Source: Desulfuromonadaceae bacterium (GTDB lineage Bacteria > Desulfobacterota > Desulfuromonadia > Geobacterales > Pseudopelobacteraceae). Taken from it: 64,000 nucleotides of DNA. The translations under genes and the position numbers were made by a program. The notes below the pieces were generated by a model. It ran no database searches, was not told the DNA's origin, and worked only from the letters and a program-made list of their open reading frames with translations. Below are positions 17,596-26,341 of this stretch, piece after piece (positions within the stretch are counted from its first letter, which is position 1; each line of letters opens with the position of its first letter). The stretch lies in contig JAQUIT010000010.1 in assembly GCA_028681335.1 (NCBI GenBank), forward strand, positions 86,729 through 150,728, given 5' to 3'.

Positions 17596-19175
17596 GGTTA
17601 ATGGGCAAAGCTTATACACAATCCGGCTTTACCATGTTGCCGCTGATTCTCTTTATGTTCGTCATCATCGGACTCGTTAGTGCCGGCGTCATGATGCTCG
17701 GCCCAAAAGCACAACTGGGGAAGACGGTAGAGACTACTAAATCGCTGGATTCCATTGCCAACACGGTTATCCTCTGGTCGGCATCTTCACGGACTCTCCC
17801 CCCTACCCTGCAAACGGTATTCACCGGTGCTAATCCTCTGGACCCGTGGGGCAACAACATACTATACCTCTACGATAACAATCTTACGACTACTGCAACC
17901 GGCGGCATCTGCGGCAGAACCACGACGAATCTGAATGTAAACGGGACGCCCAACACCGCCTTTGCGCTGCTTAGCACCTCTGGGGATGCACTACAATCAA
18001 CATGGTCCGGCTTGCCCGTACTCAGCACGGCAGTTTTAACTTACCCCACAACGGTTTTGGGGACAACCGCTACGCTTGTTACCGGAGATCTGTTTAAGAT
18101 TGTCTCCCTCGAGGAACTTAAAAACCGTGCCGGTTGTTATGGTTCAACACAGGGACGCTTAAAGATACTGAATAATGAGCTACCATCTGCATGTTCAGGT
18201 TCAGCGTATAGTGCAACACTGTACGCTGAAGGTGGCGTCCCCAGTTACACCTGGACCACAGCAACTCCCGGGTGGTCAATCAATCCTTCTAGCGGCATTC
18301 TCTCAAACCCAGCGCCTCTAGCTGGTCTGGTTACTGTTAAACTGACTGATGCCCAAGGGACACCCAATCAACACGTCTACACGCTCAAGGTTGTCACCTG
18401 TGGTGCCCCAGCACCCTCACCAACTGCCGCCTGGAACTTCAACGAAGGCTCTGGCAACACCATCGGATCAGGGGCAACGTCAGGAACCATTGTCGGCACT
18501 CCAAGTTGGGTGCCACATGGGTCAGGTACCGCATTAAGCCTAAACGGCATAAACAACTACATCTATTTCAATGACATCAACTATTTCAACATCGGCACGG
18601 GTAATGTCACGCTCTCCGCATGGGTAAACTTCAGTGGGAAACCTACCCAAACCTGGTGCGACCCAGTTACAAAAGTCAACATGGCCATCGGTGCAATTGC
18701 CGGAAAGGGCTTTCTCTATCCAGCTATTGGCTATGGCATGTACGTGACCCAAACCCAACAATGCACTTCGTGTACATCAGGTTGTGGCACTTGGAGCAAT
18801 TACAAGGTCGCTTTTCAGCTACGGAATCCGTCGAATACAGATATCCATAACGTCTATTCCGACGATATCATTTCAGGTGGTAATTGGGCGCATATCGTTG
18901 CTGTTCTGGATAGAAGCGCAATACCTGCGACAGATCAGATAAAGTTGTATATCAATGGCATTAAGCAGACTGACTCCTCAAACGACTATCAGTATACCAG
19001 CCAAACGTCTCTTAATTTTGATAACAACTTCAAGTTTACTATAGGGGCGCGACACGATGGAGGGAGCGGATACGGATTTCCCTACTGGGGGCTTATTGAT
19101 GATGTTCAGTTTTACAAATCAGCTTTGACTGATTCCCAGATAAACAGTCTTTACGTAACTGGCCAAACCCCTTAG
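17592..19175 (+). CDS. Minor pilin with Ig-like and LamG-like domains, lacking Glu+5 (candidate tip adhesin)
   Basis: A 527-residue protein. Its N-terminus reads QSG|FTMLPLILFMFVIIGL, so the prepilin cleavage site is kept but position +5 is Pro instead of Glu. The middle repeats the upstream gene's blocks (GGICGRTTTN, VSLEELKNRAGCYG, LKILNNELP). A short Ig-like segment follows, then a LamG/concanavalin-A-like domain from ~residue 275 to the end (NYIYFND, VTLSAWVNF, IKLYINGIKQ, GLIDDVQFYKSALT). Pilin-like subunits without Glu+5, such as GspK, cap pseudopili. I infer a tip-located carbohydrate- or surface-binding adhesin. Confidence 0.78.
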   Translation: MRLMGKAYTQSGFTMLPLILFMFVIIGLVSAGVMMLGPKAQLGKTVETTKSLDSIANTVILWSASSRTLPPTLQTVFTGANPLDPWGNNILYLYDNNLTTTATGGICGRTTTNLNVNGTPNTAFALLSTSGDALQSTWSGLPVLSTAVLTYPTTVLGTTATLVTGDLFKIVSLEELKNRAGCYGSTQGRLKILNNELPSACSGSAYSATLYAEGGVPSYTWTTATPGWSINPSSGILSNPAPLAGLVTVKLTDAQGTPNQHVYTLKVVTCGAPAPSPTAAWNFNEGSGNTIGSGATSGTIVGTPSWVPHGSGTALSLNGINNYIYFNDINYFNIGTGNVTLSAWVNFSGKPTQTWCDPVTKVNMAIGAIAGKGFLYPAIGYGMYVTQTQQCTSCTSGCGTWSNYKVAFQLRNPSNTDIHNVYSDDIISGGNWAHIVAVLDRSAIPATDQIKLYINGIKQTDSSNDYQYTSQTSLNFDNNFKFTIGARHDGGSGYGFPYWGLIDDVQFYKSALTDSQINSLYVTGQTP

Positions 19176-19194
19176 TTTCTAAAAAAGGCACTCT

Positions 19195-19377
19195 ATGGAC
19201 ATAAAAAAACTTCTTTTACTTATTGCTGGAATCAGCATGATAGCTTATGGATATTATCTATTGGGGGTAGCGCCTGAGACCCCACCAGAGGATGTTTTGA
19301 CCAGGGTAAAGCAGGGTGAGGTCGCAGTGTTTTTAGGCGGGGCTTGTGCTATATTTGCCATGCTACTCAAGTCATAA
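19195..19377 (+). CDS. Small two-helix membrane protein of unknown function
   Basis: A 60-residue ORF starting 19 bases after the LamG pilin stop. It has two predicted membrane helices (about 5-24 and 43-58) joined by a short polar loop APETPPEDVLTRVKQGEV. The ribosome site is weak (AAAGG, 9 bases upstream). I do not recognise it. It could be the last gene of the minor-pilin transcript or a chance ORF; codon usage looks ordinary. Confidence 0.5.
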   Translation: MDIKKLLLLIAGISMIAYGYYLLGVAPETPPEDVLTRVKQGEVAVFLGGACAIFAMLLKS

Positions 19378-19422
19378 AATTGGGTCGTGCTAAAGCGCAG
19401 AAACGTACCTTAATTATATTCA

Positions 19423-19704
19423 TCACACCTCTGAAATATCCGCTCCGGTTATCTCCACATCTGGCCATCCCTCATAGATCCAATCTTCCACCTGTCCCAG
19501 CACGCGCCGCGAGATGTTTTTGTCGGGACTGACGCTCACAAAACCAAGTACAGCGACCGTGGCATTATCCTGCCGGTCAATCTCGGCACACGCCACGTTA
19601 AAGCGGTTTCTGGCCCGGCCAAGGATACTCTTGACGATGCCGCGCTTTTCTTTAAGTGAATGCGACTGAAGCGAGAGATGGATTTCGAGACAGTAGATAA
19701 ACAC
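19423..19704 (-). CDS. DUF503 family protein (YlxP-like)
   Basis: A 93-residue protein with the DUF503 pattern: HSLKEKRGIVKSI near residues 15-27 and NVACAEIDRQD near 36-46. It ends in ...DVEITGADISEV. Family members are small alpha/beta proteins often encoded near ribosome-maturation genes; function is not established. The start is GTG at 19704, 3 bases after the asnS stop, so it is probably co-transcribed with asnS. Confidence 0.85.
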   Translation of the reverse strand: MFIYCLEIHLSLQSHSLKEKRGIVKSILGRARNRFNVACAEIDRQDNATVAVLGFVSVSPDKNISRRVLGQVEDWIYEGWPDVEITGADISEV

Positions 19705-19707
19705 GGC

Positions 19708-21087
19708 TCAGAACTCGCAATGCCTCGGTGTACGTGGAAAAGGAATTACGTCGCGGATATTCTCCATCCCGGAGAGATACATAACCAACCTCTCAAAGCC
19801 TAGCCCGAAACCGGCATGCGGGCAACTCCCCCAACGACGACTGTCCAGATACCACCAGAGCGGTTCACCGGCAATACCCAATTCAGCCATCCGTAACTCC
19901 AAACGATCCAGCCGTTCCTCACGCTGGCTGCCGCCGATGATCTCACCGACCTTCGGCACAAGTAGATCCATGGCGGCCACGGTACGGCCATCCTCATTCT
20001 GTCTCATGTAAAAAGCTTTGATATCTTTAGGGTAATTAAGGATAAATGCCGGTCCTCCCACGATCTGCTCGGTGATGTAGCGTTCGTGTTCGGTCTGCAG
20101 ATCAAGTCCCCATTCCACCGGATAGGCAAAAGAGGCACCGGAATTTTGCAAGCGGCTAATCGCTTCCGAGTACTCCATTCTGACGAAATCAGCTCCGGCC
20201 ACCCTTGCAATGCGCTCGACCAGACCTTTTTCAATATGCTTGTCAAAGAAAGCCATCTCATCGGCACATTCCTCAAGAGCGAACCGGCAGAGATAGCGAA
20301 CAAATTTTTCCGCCAGGTCGGCATCGTCTGCCAGCGTGGCAAAAGCCATCTCCGGTTCTATCATCCAAAACTCGGAGGCATGCCTTGCGGTATTGGAGTT
20401 CTCCGCCCGAAACGTCGGACCGAACGTATAGACATCTCCAAAAGCAAGGGCAAAGAGCTCCCCTTCAAGCTGGCCGCTAACGGTCAGTCCGGTCTTTTGA
20501 CCAAAAAAATCCTGGCTGAAATCGGTCTGCCCATCCAGCATCGGCGGGGCGGCGGCATCAAGCGTGCTGACCCGGAATAGTTCACCTGCCCCCTCGCAAT
20601 CGCTGGCGGTGATAATGGGTGTATGGACATAGAGGAAGTTGTTTTCGGCAAAGAAATGATGGACAGCCTGGGCAAGCCGAGATCTGAGGCGAAATACCGC
20701 CCCGAAAGTGTTGGTGCGGGGCCTCAGGTGAGCGATGGTTCGCAGGTATTCAAAAGAGTGACGCTTTTTCTGGAGTGGATAGGAAGCATCGGCATCCCCG
20801 ATTATTGTAATTGCGGTGGCCATCAACTCCCATTGCTGACCGGTAGCAGGAGATTCCACCAGAGCACCTTCAACGGTGAGGGCTGTTCCGGTGCCGATCC
20901 GGCAGATGTCACTAAAATTGGGCAAGGTTGACTCTGCAACAATCTGAATACCGTCCACTGTCGACCCGTCATTGAGAACAATAAAGCAGATCTCTTTTGA
21001 CGACCTGACCGAACGCACCCATCCGGAAAAAGAGCGGCTTCCTGCCGCTGTCCCCTGCTCAAGTATTTCTTTGATTCGTATTCTCAT
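19708..21087 (-). CDS. asnS: Asparaginyl-tRNA synthetase
   Basis: A 459-residue class II aminoacyl-tRNA synthetase. An OB-fold anticodon-binding domain (SGWVRSVRSSKEICFIVLNDGS, about 21-42) precedes the catalytic core with motif 2 (FRAENSNTARHASEFWMIEPE near 226-246) and motif 3 (GFGLGFERLVMYL near 426-438). The region GGSQREERLDRLE near 380 fits AsnRS rather than AspRS. It charges tRNA-Asn with asparagine. It is divergent from the glutaredoxin-like gene across a 127-base gap. Confidence 0.95.
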   Translation of the reverse strand: MRIRIKEILEQGTAAGSRSFSGWVRSVRSSKEICFIVLNDGSTVDGIQIVAESTLPNFSDICRIGTGTALTVEGALVESPATGQQWELMATAITIIGDADASYPLQKKRHSFEYLRTIAHLRPRTNTFGAVFRLRSRLAQAVHHFFAENNFLYVHTPIITASDCEGAGELFRVSTLDAAAPPMLDGQTDFSQDFFGQKTGLTVSGQLEGELFALAFGDVYTFGPTFRAENSNTARHASEFWMIEPEMAFATLADDADLAEKFVRYLCRFALEECADEMAFFDKHIEKGLVERIARVAGADFVRMEYSEAISRLQNSGASFAYPVEWGLDLQTEHERYITEQIVGGPAFILNYPKDIKAFYMRQNEDGRTVAAMDLLVPKVGEIIGGSQREERLDRLELRMAELGIAGEPLWWYLDSRRWGSCPHAGFGLGFERLVMYLSGMENIRDVIPFPRTPRHCEF

Positions 21088-21214
21088 CGGAGCACTCCCG
21101 ACCAGCTTGTTTATTTGACCTTGCAGACGGCTGTGTGATAACTTCCTTTGCGTGTGACGCAGACAGTATGCTTACTTACCTAGTCACCCCGACCGGCAAA
21201 AGGAGAATTCAACA

Positions 21215-21589
21215 GTGATACGATACATATGTGCAGCCCTTGCATTAAGCCTGGTCATAAGCTTTTCTGCAAGTGCCGAAGAGGTACAACCGAGCACACC
21301 GAATCATGCCAAAGCTACTACAGAGACACACTATCCACACATCGTACTGTACTCGGTAGCCTGGTGCCCACACTGCCGCAAGGCAAAGGAATACCTGGCA
21401 AATCACGGCATCCCTTATGTTAACCGCGATGTTGAGGCTGATGTAAAGGCATTTGAAGATTTGACTATCAAGTACAACAGCACCAAGGTTCCGCTTATTG
21501 TTTTCGGCAGTGGTAAAGATGAGATTGTCATGAACGGCTTTACGCCCGAACTGTTTCAGGAAACATTACAGCAGGCCCTTTCAAAGTAG
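21215..21589 (+). CDS. Exported glutaredoxin-like thiol-disulfide protein
   Basis: A 124-residue protein with a cleavable signal peptide (residues 1-21, ending SASA) and a glutaredoxin-fold domain. The redox motif CPHC is at 51-54 (YSVAWCPHCRKAKEYL) and the cis-Pro loop TKVPLIVFG near 95. It should act in the periplasm, which is unusual for glutaredoxins because glutathione is absent or scarce there; a periplasmic disulfide reductant or isomerase role is an inference. The start is GTG at 21215 after AAAAGGAG. Confidence 0.82.
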   Translation: MIRYICAALALSLVISFSASAEEVQPSTPNHAKATTETHYPHIVLYSVAWCPHCRKAKEYLANHGIPYVNRDVEADVKAFEDLTIKYNSTKVPLIVFGSGKDEIVMNGFTPELFQETLQQALSK

Positions 21590-21618
21590 GGGCTCTCTGC
21601 ACGCCCGCCTGAAAATAT

Positions 21619-22248
21619 TCATGCAAACATTTTGAAAAGCTGAAGAACAAGCAGGGTAATAACAGAACCGATACATGCGCCAATGACAACTTCGCGAAGC
21701 GTATGTATTTTCATCAGCAACCGCGAATGGCTTACCATAATTGCCAACAGCAGTGACAGTAGAGATATGAGCGGATCGTGAGTATTAAGCGATACCGCCG
21801 TGGCGATAGAAAAAGCAACGGCGGCGTGACCGCTCGGTATGCCGCCATGAAGCGGGGTACCGGTACCGGTGGCGCTCTTTACGATAATGACGATGATCAC
21901 GACGATCAGTATCGCAATGACCGTGCCCATATCAGAAACAGTGCCAAACATCGCTAAAACCTCCCCATAGTACGGCATAACATATTTTGCCAGAATCAGG
22001 TACCCCATGATAGCGGCACCGCAGGCTGTGATCAGCACGGCCCCGGCAGCCGTATCTTTTGCCGTTTTAGCCAGCGGATGATAGCCGGGAGAGACGAGAT
22101 CGACAATCGCTTCTATCGCGGTATTAAACATTTCTGCGCACAGCACCGCCAGGATCGAGAGTGCGAGCAGGGCAAATTCCAGCGGCGTAACCTTTAAAAA
22201 CAGAACTGCCAGCATCGCCGCAATAGCTGCAATGAAATGAATGCGCAT
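21619..22248 (-). CDS. dgkA: Diacylglycerol/undecaprenol kinase-like protein fused to a PAP2 phosphatase-like domain
   Basis: The listed start is the first in-frame ATG, giving 209 residues. The N-terminal half is DgkA-like (CAEMFNTAIEAIVD near residue 38, PLAKTAKDTAAGAVL near 58). The C-terminal half is PAP2-like (GGIPSGHAAVAFS near 135 and SHSRLLMKIHTLREVVIGA near 173). It probably phosphorylates or recycles prenol or glycerol lipids in the inner membrane. Conserved DgkA sequence continues in frame upstream (IESANCAVEGILHAARTEKH directly before the ATG), so the true start is probably near 22308-22326, yet no ATG, GTG or TTG exists there. The last gene of the xerD-HD-ybeY run. Confidence 0.82.
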   Translation of the reverse strand: MRIHFIAAIAAMLAVLFLKVTPLEFALLALSILAVLCAEMFNTAIEAIVDLVSPGYHPLAKTAKDTAAGAVLITACGAAIMGYLILAKYVMPYYGEVLAMFGTVSDMGTVIAILIVVIIVIIVKSATGTGTPLHGGIPSGHAAVAFSIATAVSLNTHDPLISLLSLLLAIMVSHSRLLMKIHTLREVVIGACIGSVITLLVLQLFKMFA

Positions 22249-22304
22249 ATGCTTTTCAGTTCTGGCAGCGTGCAGTATTCCCTCTACAGCACAGTTAGCT
22301 GATT

Positions 22305-22775
22305 CTATAAACCGGTCGGGCTTAACAACCCTTCCTTCTTCAGAATTTTGAATAGCTGCTGCTCCTTCTGCTGCATTTTTTGTGCTTCAGCCTCACCGCT
22401 CCTCTCATGATCATAGCCGCACAGATGCAGGATTCCATGCAGCAACAGAAAGGAAAGGCGATCAAAAAACTCCATCCCAGCCTCTTCGGCCTCTCGGGCC
22501 GCAGTATCCGCCGAGATCAATACATCGCCAAGAGCGTGCGGGTTCACTCCTCCGCAGTCACCTTCCTGCAGTGAAAACGATATCACATTGGTAGGGCGAT
22601 CTTTGCCAAGATACTCCCGATTAATGACCCGGATAGAGCGGTCCCCCACAATGGAAACAGAAAGCTCGGTCTCTTCAGGACATCCCAAGGCGCCTAAGAT
22701 TCTCACTGCTACCTTTTTGAGCTGCAGAGTCTTGAAGTGGTGGCGCCTCTGGCGATTGTTCGTCAATATCAGCAT
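22305..22775 (-). CDS. ybeY: Endoribonuclease YbeY (rRNA maturation factor)
   Basis: A 156-residue metalloprotein with the zinc-binding motif HGILHLCGYDHE (about 115-126) and the conserved block LGKDRPTNVISFSL near 56-69. It acts in 16S rRNA 3'-end processing and ribosome quality control. The conserved N-terminal NRQR is at residues 7-10, so the ATG at 22775 is likely right. That makes a 101-base overlap with the end of the 7TM-HD gene. It is followed by dgkA, whose coding region overlaps the ybeY stop. Confidence 0.93.
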   Translation of the reverse strand: MLILTNNRQRRHHFKTLQLKKVAVRILGALGCPEETELSVSIVGDRSIRVINREYLGKDRPTNVISFSLQEGDCGGVNPHALGDVLISADTAAREAEEAGMEFFDRLSFLLLHGILHLCGYDHERSGEAEAQKMQQKEQQLFKILKKEGLLSPTGL

Positions 22776-25131
22776 CAGGAACTACTCCATTTTCAGTTTT
22801 GGTAAGATCACGGGCTTCCACCTTTTTGGGACGATCCCCTCCCTTGGAGACCGGCTCTGGGTAATCAATGCGATGATGAAAGATACCGTTCAAAATAGCG
22901 GTAAAACTCCTGGCTATTTCATGCAGGTTTTTGAGCGTCAGTTCACACTCGTCCAATTGACCGTCGATAAATATATTATTGATAAGCTTCTGAACCAGCC
23001 CCTGAATACGATCTGGAGAAGGATTTAAAAGGGTGCGCGAAGCCGCTTCAACACAGTCAGCCAGCATGACAATCCCAGCCTCGCGGGTCTGCGGCTTGGG
23101 GCCCGGATAGCGAAAATCCTTTTCGTCAACAAGCTGACCTGACGCTGCCGCCTGACTCTTGGCCCGCTCATAAAAGAACTTTATCAATGTGGTGCCGTGA
23201 TGTTGGCGAATTATATCGATAATAGGCTGTCCCAACCTGTTCTCTCGCGCCAACTCTGCCCCTTCTTTAATATGAGAAACCAGAATCAGCGCACTCATAC
23301 TGGGAGTCAGCTTGTCATGGCGGTTTTCTTCGCCAGCCTGGTTTTCAATGAAATACAGCGATTTTGATGCCTTGCCGATGTCGTGATAATAGGCCGCGAC
23401 GCGAGCCAACAGAGGGTTGGCCCCGATTGATTCGGCAGCAGCCTCAACCAGATTTCCAACGACGATACTGTGATGATAGGTCCCAGGGGCCTTGATCATC
23501 AGCTCACGAAGCACCGGTGAATTGAGATTCGCCAGTTCAAGCAGCTTGATATTGGTCGTATACTGAAAAAGCGTCTCAACAAGCGGAATAACGCTGGAAA
23601 CAAGAGCCGCACTGACAAAACCGCTGAGCAGAGCAAACAGGGCGACATACAGCGTTTGCGTTGTGAAGATGGCATTATTAAGAATCTGAAACGATAACGC
23701 TAAAGCCAGGTTTACAGTCGAGACTTTCAATCCGGCGGCATAGACCGTACCACGACTGGTACAATGCCGGACGCCGTGGGCACCGACGATACTTCCCAGC
23801 AGCGAATAGATCACAACGAGCATATTGTTATCAAACATGATCCCGAGTAACGGGGCGAGAATGGCGCAGTAAACCAACGCAACTTCCGAGTTCATAAAAA
23901 TACGGACAATCATCGCTCCGGCAGCAAACGGGAACAGATAGATGTAGCTTGCCGTCTCTACAGACGGAAACACTGATCCAATATTATGAGTGATAAGGAG
24001 GGCGGTCTTAAAGCAAACAAAACTGAGGGCGATCAGAAGAGAGATGATAAGAACATCTTTGTTCGTTGGATTGAATTTTCGAATATTTTTACAGGCAAAA
24101 CGGTAGGGAAAATAAAACAGCACGAGAATCAACCCAAAGGTTCCAAACGCCGTAAACAGCCGATTGCCGACTAGCTGACTACCGAATACGGCATCCAGTT
24201 TATGGGCCTCTTCCGCCGTAATCCGTTCCCCCACGCGTACAATCATTTCTCCCTTCTGGAGCTTAAAGAGAACCGGGCGTACCGCCTCCATGGCATTACG
24301 TGCACGCACCTCAGAGGCTTCACGATTATAGAAAAGATTGGGAAGCAGGATTCTGGAAATCACTGCGGAAATACGAGCGTTATCAGATGCGGCTCCCACC
24401 CCGTTGAAGCTCCAACCGCCAACGATCCGGCGGGCCTCGCCAATATCCATATAACCGGTGGTGGAATCCCCTCCTCCGATGGGACGGCCATTATTATCCG
24501 ACATTTCAAGTCCCCTATGGGCGTCGACCTGAAAAGCCTTCCCATCCAGAACTATTTTCCTTTGATACAGTTCGTTCAACAATTCTGCTGCACTTGCCAG
24601 AAATGTTTTATCTGACTTTACCCGGGCAAACGCCAGAATTTCTGCTTCACTCATATCCGCATCCAGCAGCGGCGTAAGTTGGGCCCGCAACTGAGAAATA
24701 CTTTTCACGTTTTTTTCATCCCGGTCTGGATGAACCACCACAAGAGCCTGCTGCAGTTTGCCGGTAATAGCACTAGGCACCTGGTTGCTCATATTATAAA
24801 CAACCGGAGCGTTTTTACCGGCATCTTTACGCCACTGTTCCGTCAGCGCCTTGTCTTCTACAAGCAGGTCCTGGTTTACCCGGATATCGGAAGTGGCAAT
24901 ATCGCCTACTTTATAGGAAGGTTTTGTAATCTGCTGGCTTGGAAGGATCGTCAATGTCAGCAGCAGAGCAGTGGAGACAAGAAGAATAAAGCGGTTGCGG
25001 CCTGCCGTATCAGGATTGGAAAATCTCTTGATCAAAGAATCAAGCAGATTCGACCCGAGCTGGCTCAAATGTGTCAGAGTATGCTGTTCCTGCTTGCTGC
25101 CGTTTTGTTCAGCCATAGATAAATGCGCCAC
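22675..25131 (-). CDS. 7TM-HD family membrane phosphohydrolase, PgpH-like c-di-AMP phosphodiesterase homologue
   Basis: An 818-residue membrane protein. One N-terminal helix (about 46-63) is followed by an extracytoplasmic 7TMR-HD extracellular domain, seven helices around 325-520, and a cytoplasmic HD domain. The HD domain has YHHSIVVGN near 553 and YYHDIGK near 582. PgpH homologues hydrolyse c-di-AMP to pApA; that activity here is family knowledge, not shown. The acidic/polar C-terminal tail is poorly conserved and its codons overlap ybeY. The start is GTG at 25131; an ATG at 25116 is an alternative. It is downstream of xerD in the same run. Confidence 0.88.
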   Translation of the reverse strand: MAHLSMAEQNGSKQEQHTLTHLSQLGSNLLDSLIKRFSNPDTAGRNRFILLVSTALLLTLTILPSQQITKPSYKVGDIATSDIRVNQDLLVEDKALTEQWRKDAGKNAPVVYNMSNQVPSAITGKLQQALVVVHPDRDEKNVKSISQLRAQLTPLLDADMSEAEILAFARVKSDKTFLASAAELLNELYQRKIVLDGKAFQVDAHRGLEMSDNNGRPIGGGDSTTGYMDIGEARRIVGGWSFNGVGAASDNARISAVISRILLPNLFYNREASEVRARNAMEAVRPVLFKLQKGEMIVRVGERITAEEAHKLDAVFGSQLVGNRLFTAFGTFGLILVLFYFPYRFACKNIRKFNPTNKDVLIISLLIALSFVCFKTALLITHNIGSVFPSVETASYIYLFPFAAGAMIVRIFMNSEVALVYCAILAPLLGIMFDNNMLVVIYSLLGSIVGAHGVRHCTSRGTVYAAGLKVSTVNLALALSFQILNNAIFTTQTLYVALFALLSGFVSAALVSSVIPLVETLFQYTTNIKLLELANLNSPVLRELMIKAPGTYHHSIVVGNLVEAAAESIGANPLLARVAAYYHDIGKASKSLYFIENQAGEENRHDKLTPSMSALILVSHIKEGAELARENRLGQPIIDIIRQHHGTTLIKFFYERAKSQAAASGQLVDEKDFRYPGPKPQTREAGIVMLADCVEAASRTLLNPSPDRIQGLVQKLINNIFIDGQLDECELTLKNLHEIARSFTAILNGIFHHRIDYPEPVSKGGDRPKKVEARDLTKTENGVVPDADIDEQSPEAPPLQDSAAQKGSSENLRRLGMS

Positions 25132-25233
25132 TGTATGATTGGATTTCAGGTATTTACAACAAGTTATGGATTGTAATCTGATTACTCAAACGTGTCAATA
25201 AAACTACAGCAAAGAGAGGGGGGCACTGCGCGC

Positions 25234-26121
25234 TTACCCGCGGGGATGAATCTGTTGATGAAGGCGCTTAAGTCGTTCACGAGTAACATGGGTATAGATC
25301 TGGGTGCTGGCCAGGTCGGCGTGTCCCAACATAATCTGCACACTACGGAGATCCGCGCCGTTTTCAAGCAGATGGGTCGCAAAAGAGTGGCGCAGAGTAT
25401 GTGGTGAAATATTTTTACGGATAGCCGCCTGCTCTGCCCGTTTTTTTATGATATTCCAGAATGCCTGGCGGCTCATTGCTCCACCAAGGCGTGATAAAAA
25501 CAGATAGGGACTCTGCCGTTGCGAGTCTGCCTTCTGCCGAACAGTGCCGAGATATGCAGCTATCCGCGCACGGGCTGATTCACCAATGGGAACAAGGCGC
25601 TCTTTATTCCCCTTTCCGACTGTTATCAGATATCCGGAATCAAGATTGACTTCACGCGACTTGAGATTAACCAGCTCAGACACTCGCAGACCGGTAGCGT
25701 AAAGCAGCTCAAGCATGGCAAGGTCACGCACATCCTCGCCCCGGGCACCCGAACAGACGGCAAACAGGGCATCAACCTCGCGCCCGTCCAAAAACTGCGG
25801 CAATTTATGCAGCGTGCGCGGCGCCTCGATTATTGTGGCCGGATTACTGTCCGCATAACCTTCAATCATCAGAAATTTATGGAACATGCGGATGGCGGAC
25901 AGACAGCGCGCGCGACTGCGCGGACCAATGTCCCGTTTCTGCAGTGTGCCCATGAAAGCAGCAATATCAGCTGCGCTTACATCGGCAGGCTGCTGCCGTC
26001 CTGATTTCTCAAGGAAATCCAGATAGCGGCCAAGGTCCAGACTATAGGCGCTCCGGGTGTTGGCCGAGAGCCCCTTTTCCACCGTAAGATAGGATATGAA
26101 GAGATCAAGGAAGTCGTTCAA
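25234..26121 (-). CDS. xerD: Site-specific tyrosine recombinase XerC/D
   Basis: A 295-residue tyrosine recombinase: an N-terminal SAM-like core-binding domain (SYLTVEKGLSANTRSAYSLDL, near 10-30) and a catalytic domain with all expected residues. These are Arg in TGLRVSEL, Lys in GKGNKERLVP, HTLRHSFATH, LGHADLAST and the nucleophile Tyr in IYTHV. It resolves chromosome dimers at dif with a partner. Choice of D over C is tentative. The start is TTG at 26121 with a weak ribosome site. It is 102 bases upstream of the 7TM-HD gene. Confidence 0.88.
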   Translation of the reverse strand: MNDFLDLFISYLTVEKGLSANTRSAYSLDLGRYLDFLEKSGRQQPADVSAADIAAFMGTLQKRDIGPRSRARCLSAIRMFHKFLMIEGYADSNPATIIEAPRTLHKLPQFLDGREVDALFAVCSGARGEDVRDLAMLELLYATGLRVSELVNLKSREVNLDSGYLITVGKGNKERLVPIGESARARIAAYLGTVRQKADSQRQSPYLFLSRLGGAMSRQAFWNIIKKRAEQAAIRKNISPHTLRHSFATHLLENGADLRSVQIMLGHADLASTQIYTHVTRERLKRLHQQIHPRG

Positions 26122-26341
26122 GCGTAATCTCTACTCATACATTTGACTTATGAAGTATTTTTTGTGTGGAGGGTAAAGACAAGATAACATCAGTTTCACC
26201 AACAACCCAACTTCACTCAGTATTAAAGCGAGTTGCTACACCTGTTAAAACAAGAGTTACACTGGAGGAAATCCTGATGTTAATACTCCCCAATTCAGGC
26301 AAAATCAGTATCACTTTACACTGTAAGAAGAAATAACGTGT
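26122..26341. other. Intergenic region between xerD and the LysR gene
   Basis: A 220-base AT-rich gap. It holds the xerD upstream region and a 19-codon micro-ORF on the plus strand (26277-26336) behind a good GGAGG ribosome site. I see no strong terminator for the LysR gene. Confidence 0.5.

Noticed and set aside
26277..26336. 19-codon ORF with a good GGAGG ribosome site, convergent with the LysR gene
   Set aside because: Too short to support as a gene and no recognisable feature; noted only as part of the intergenic entry.
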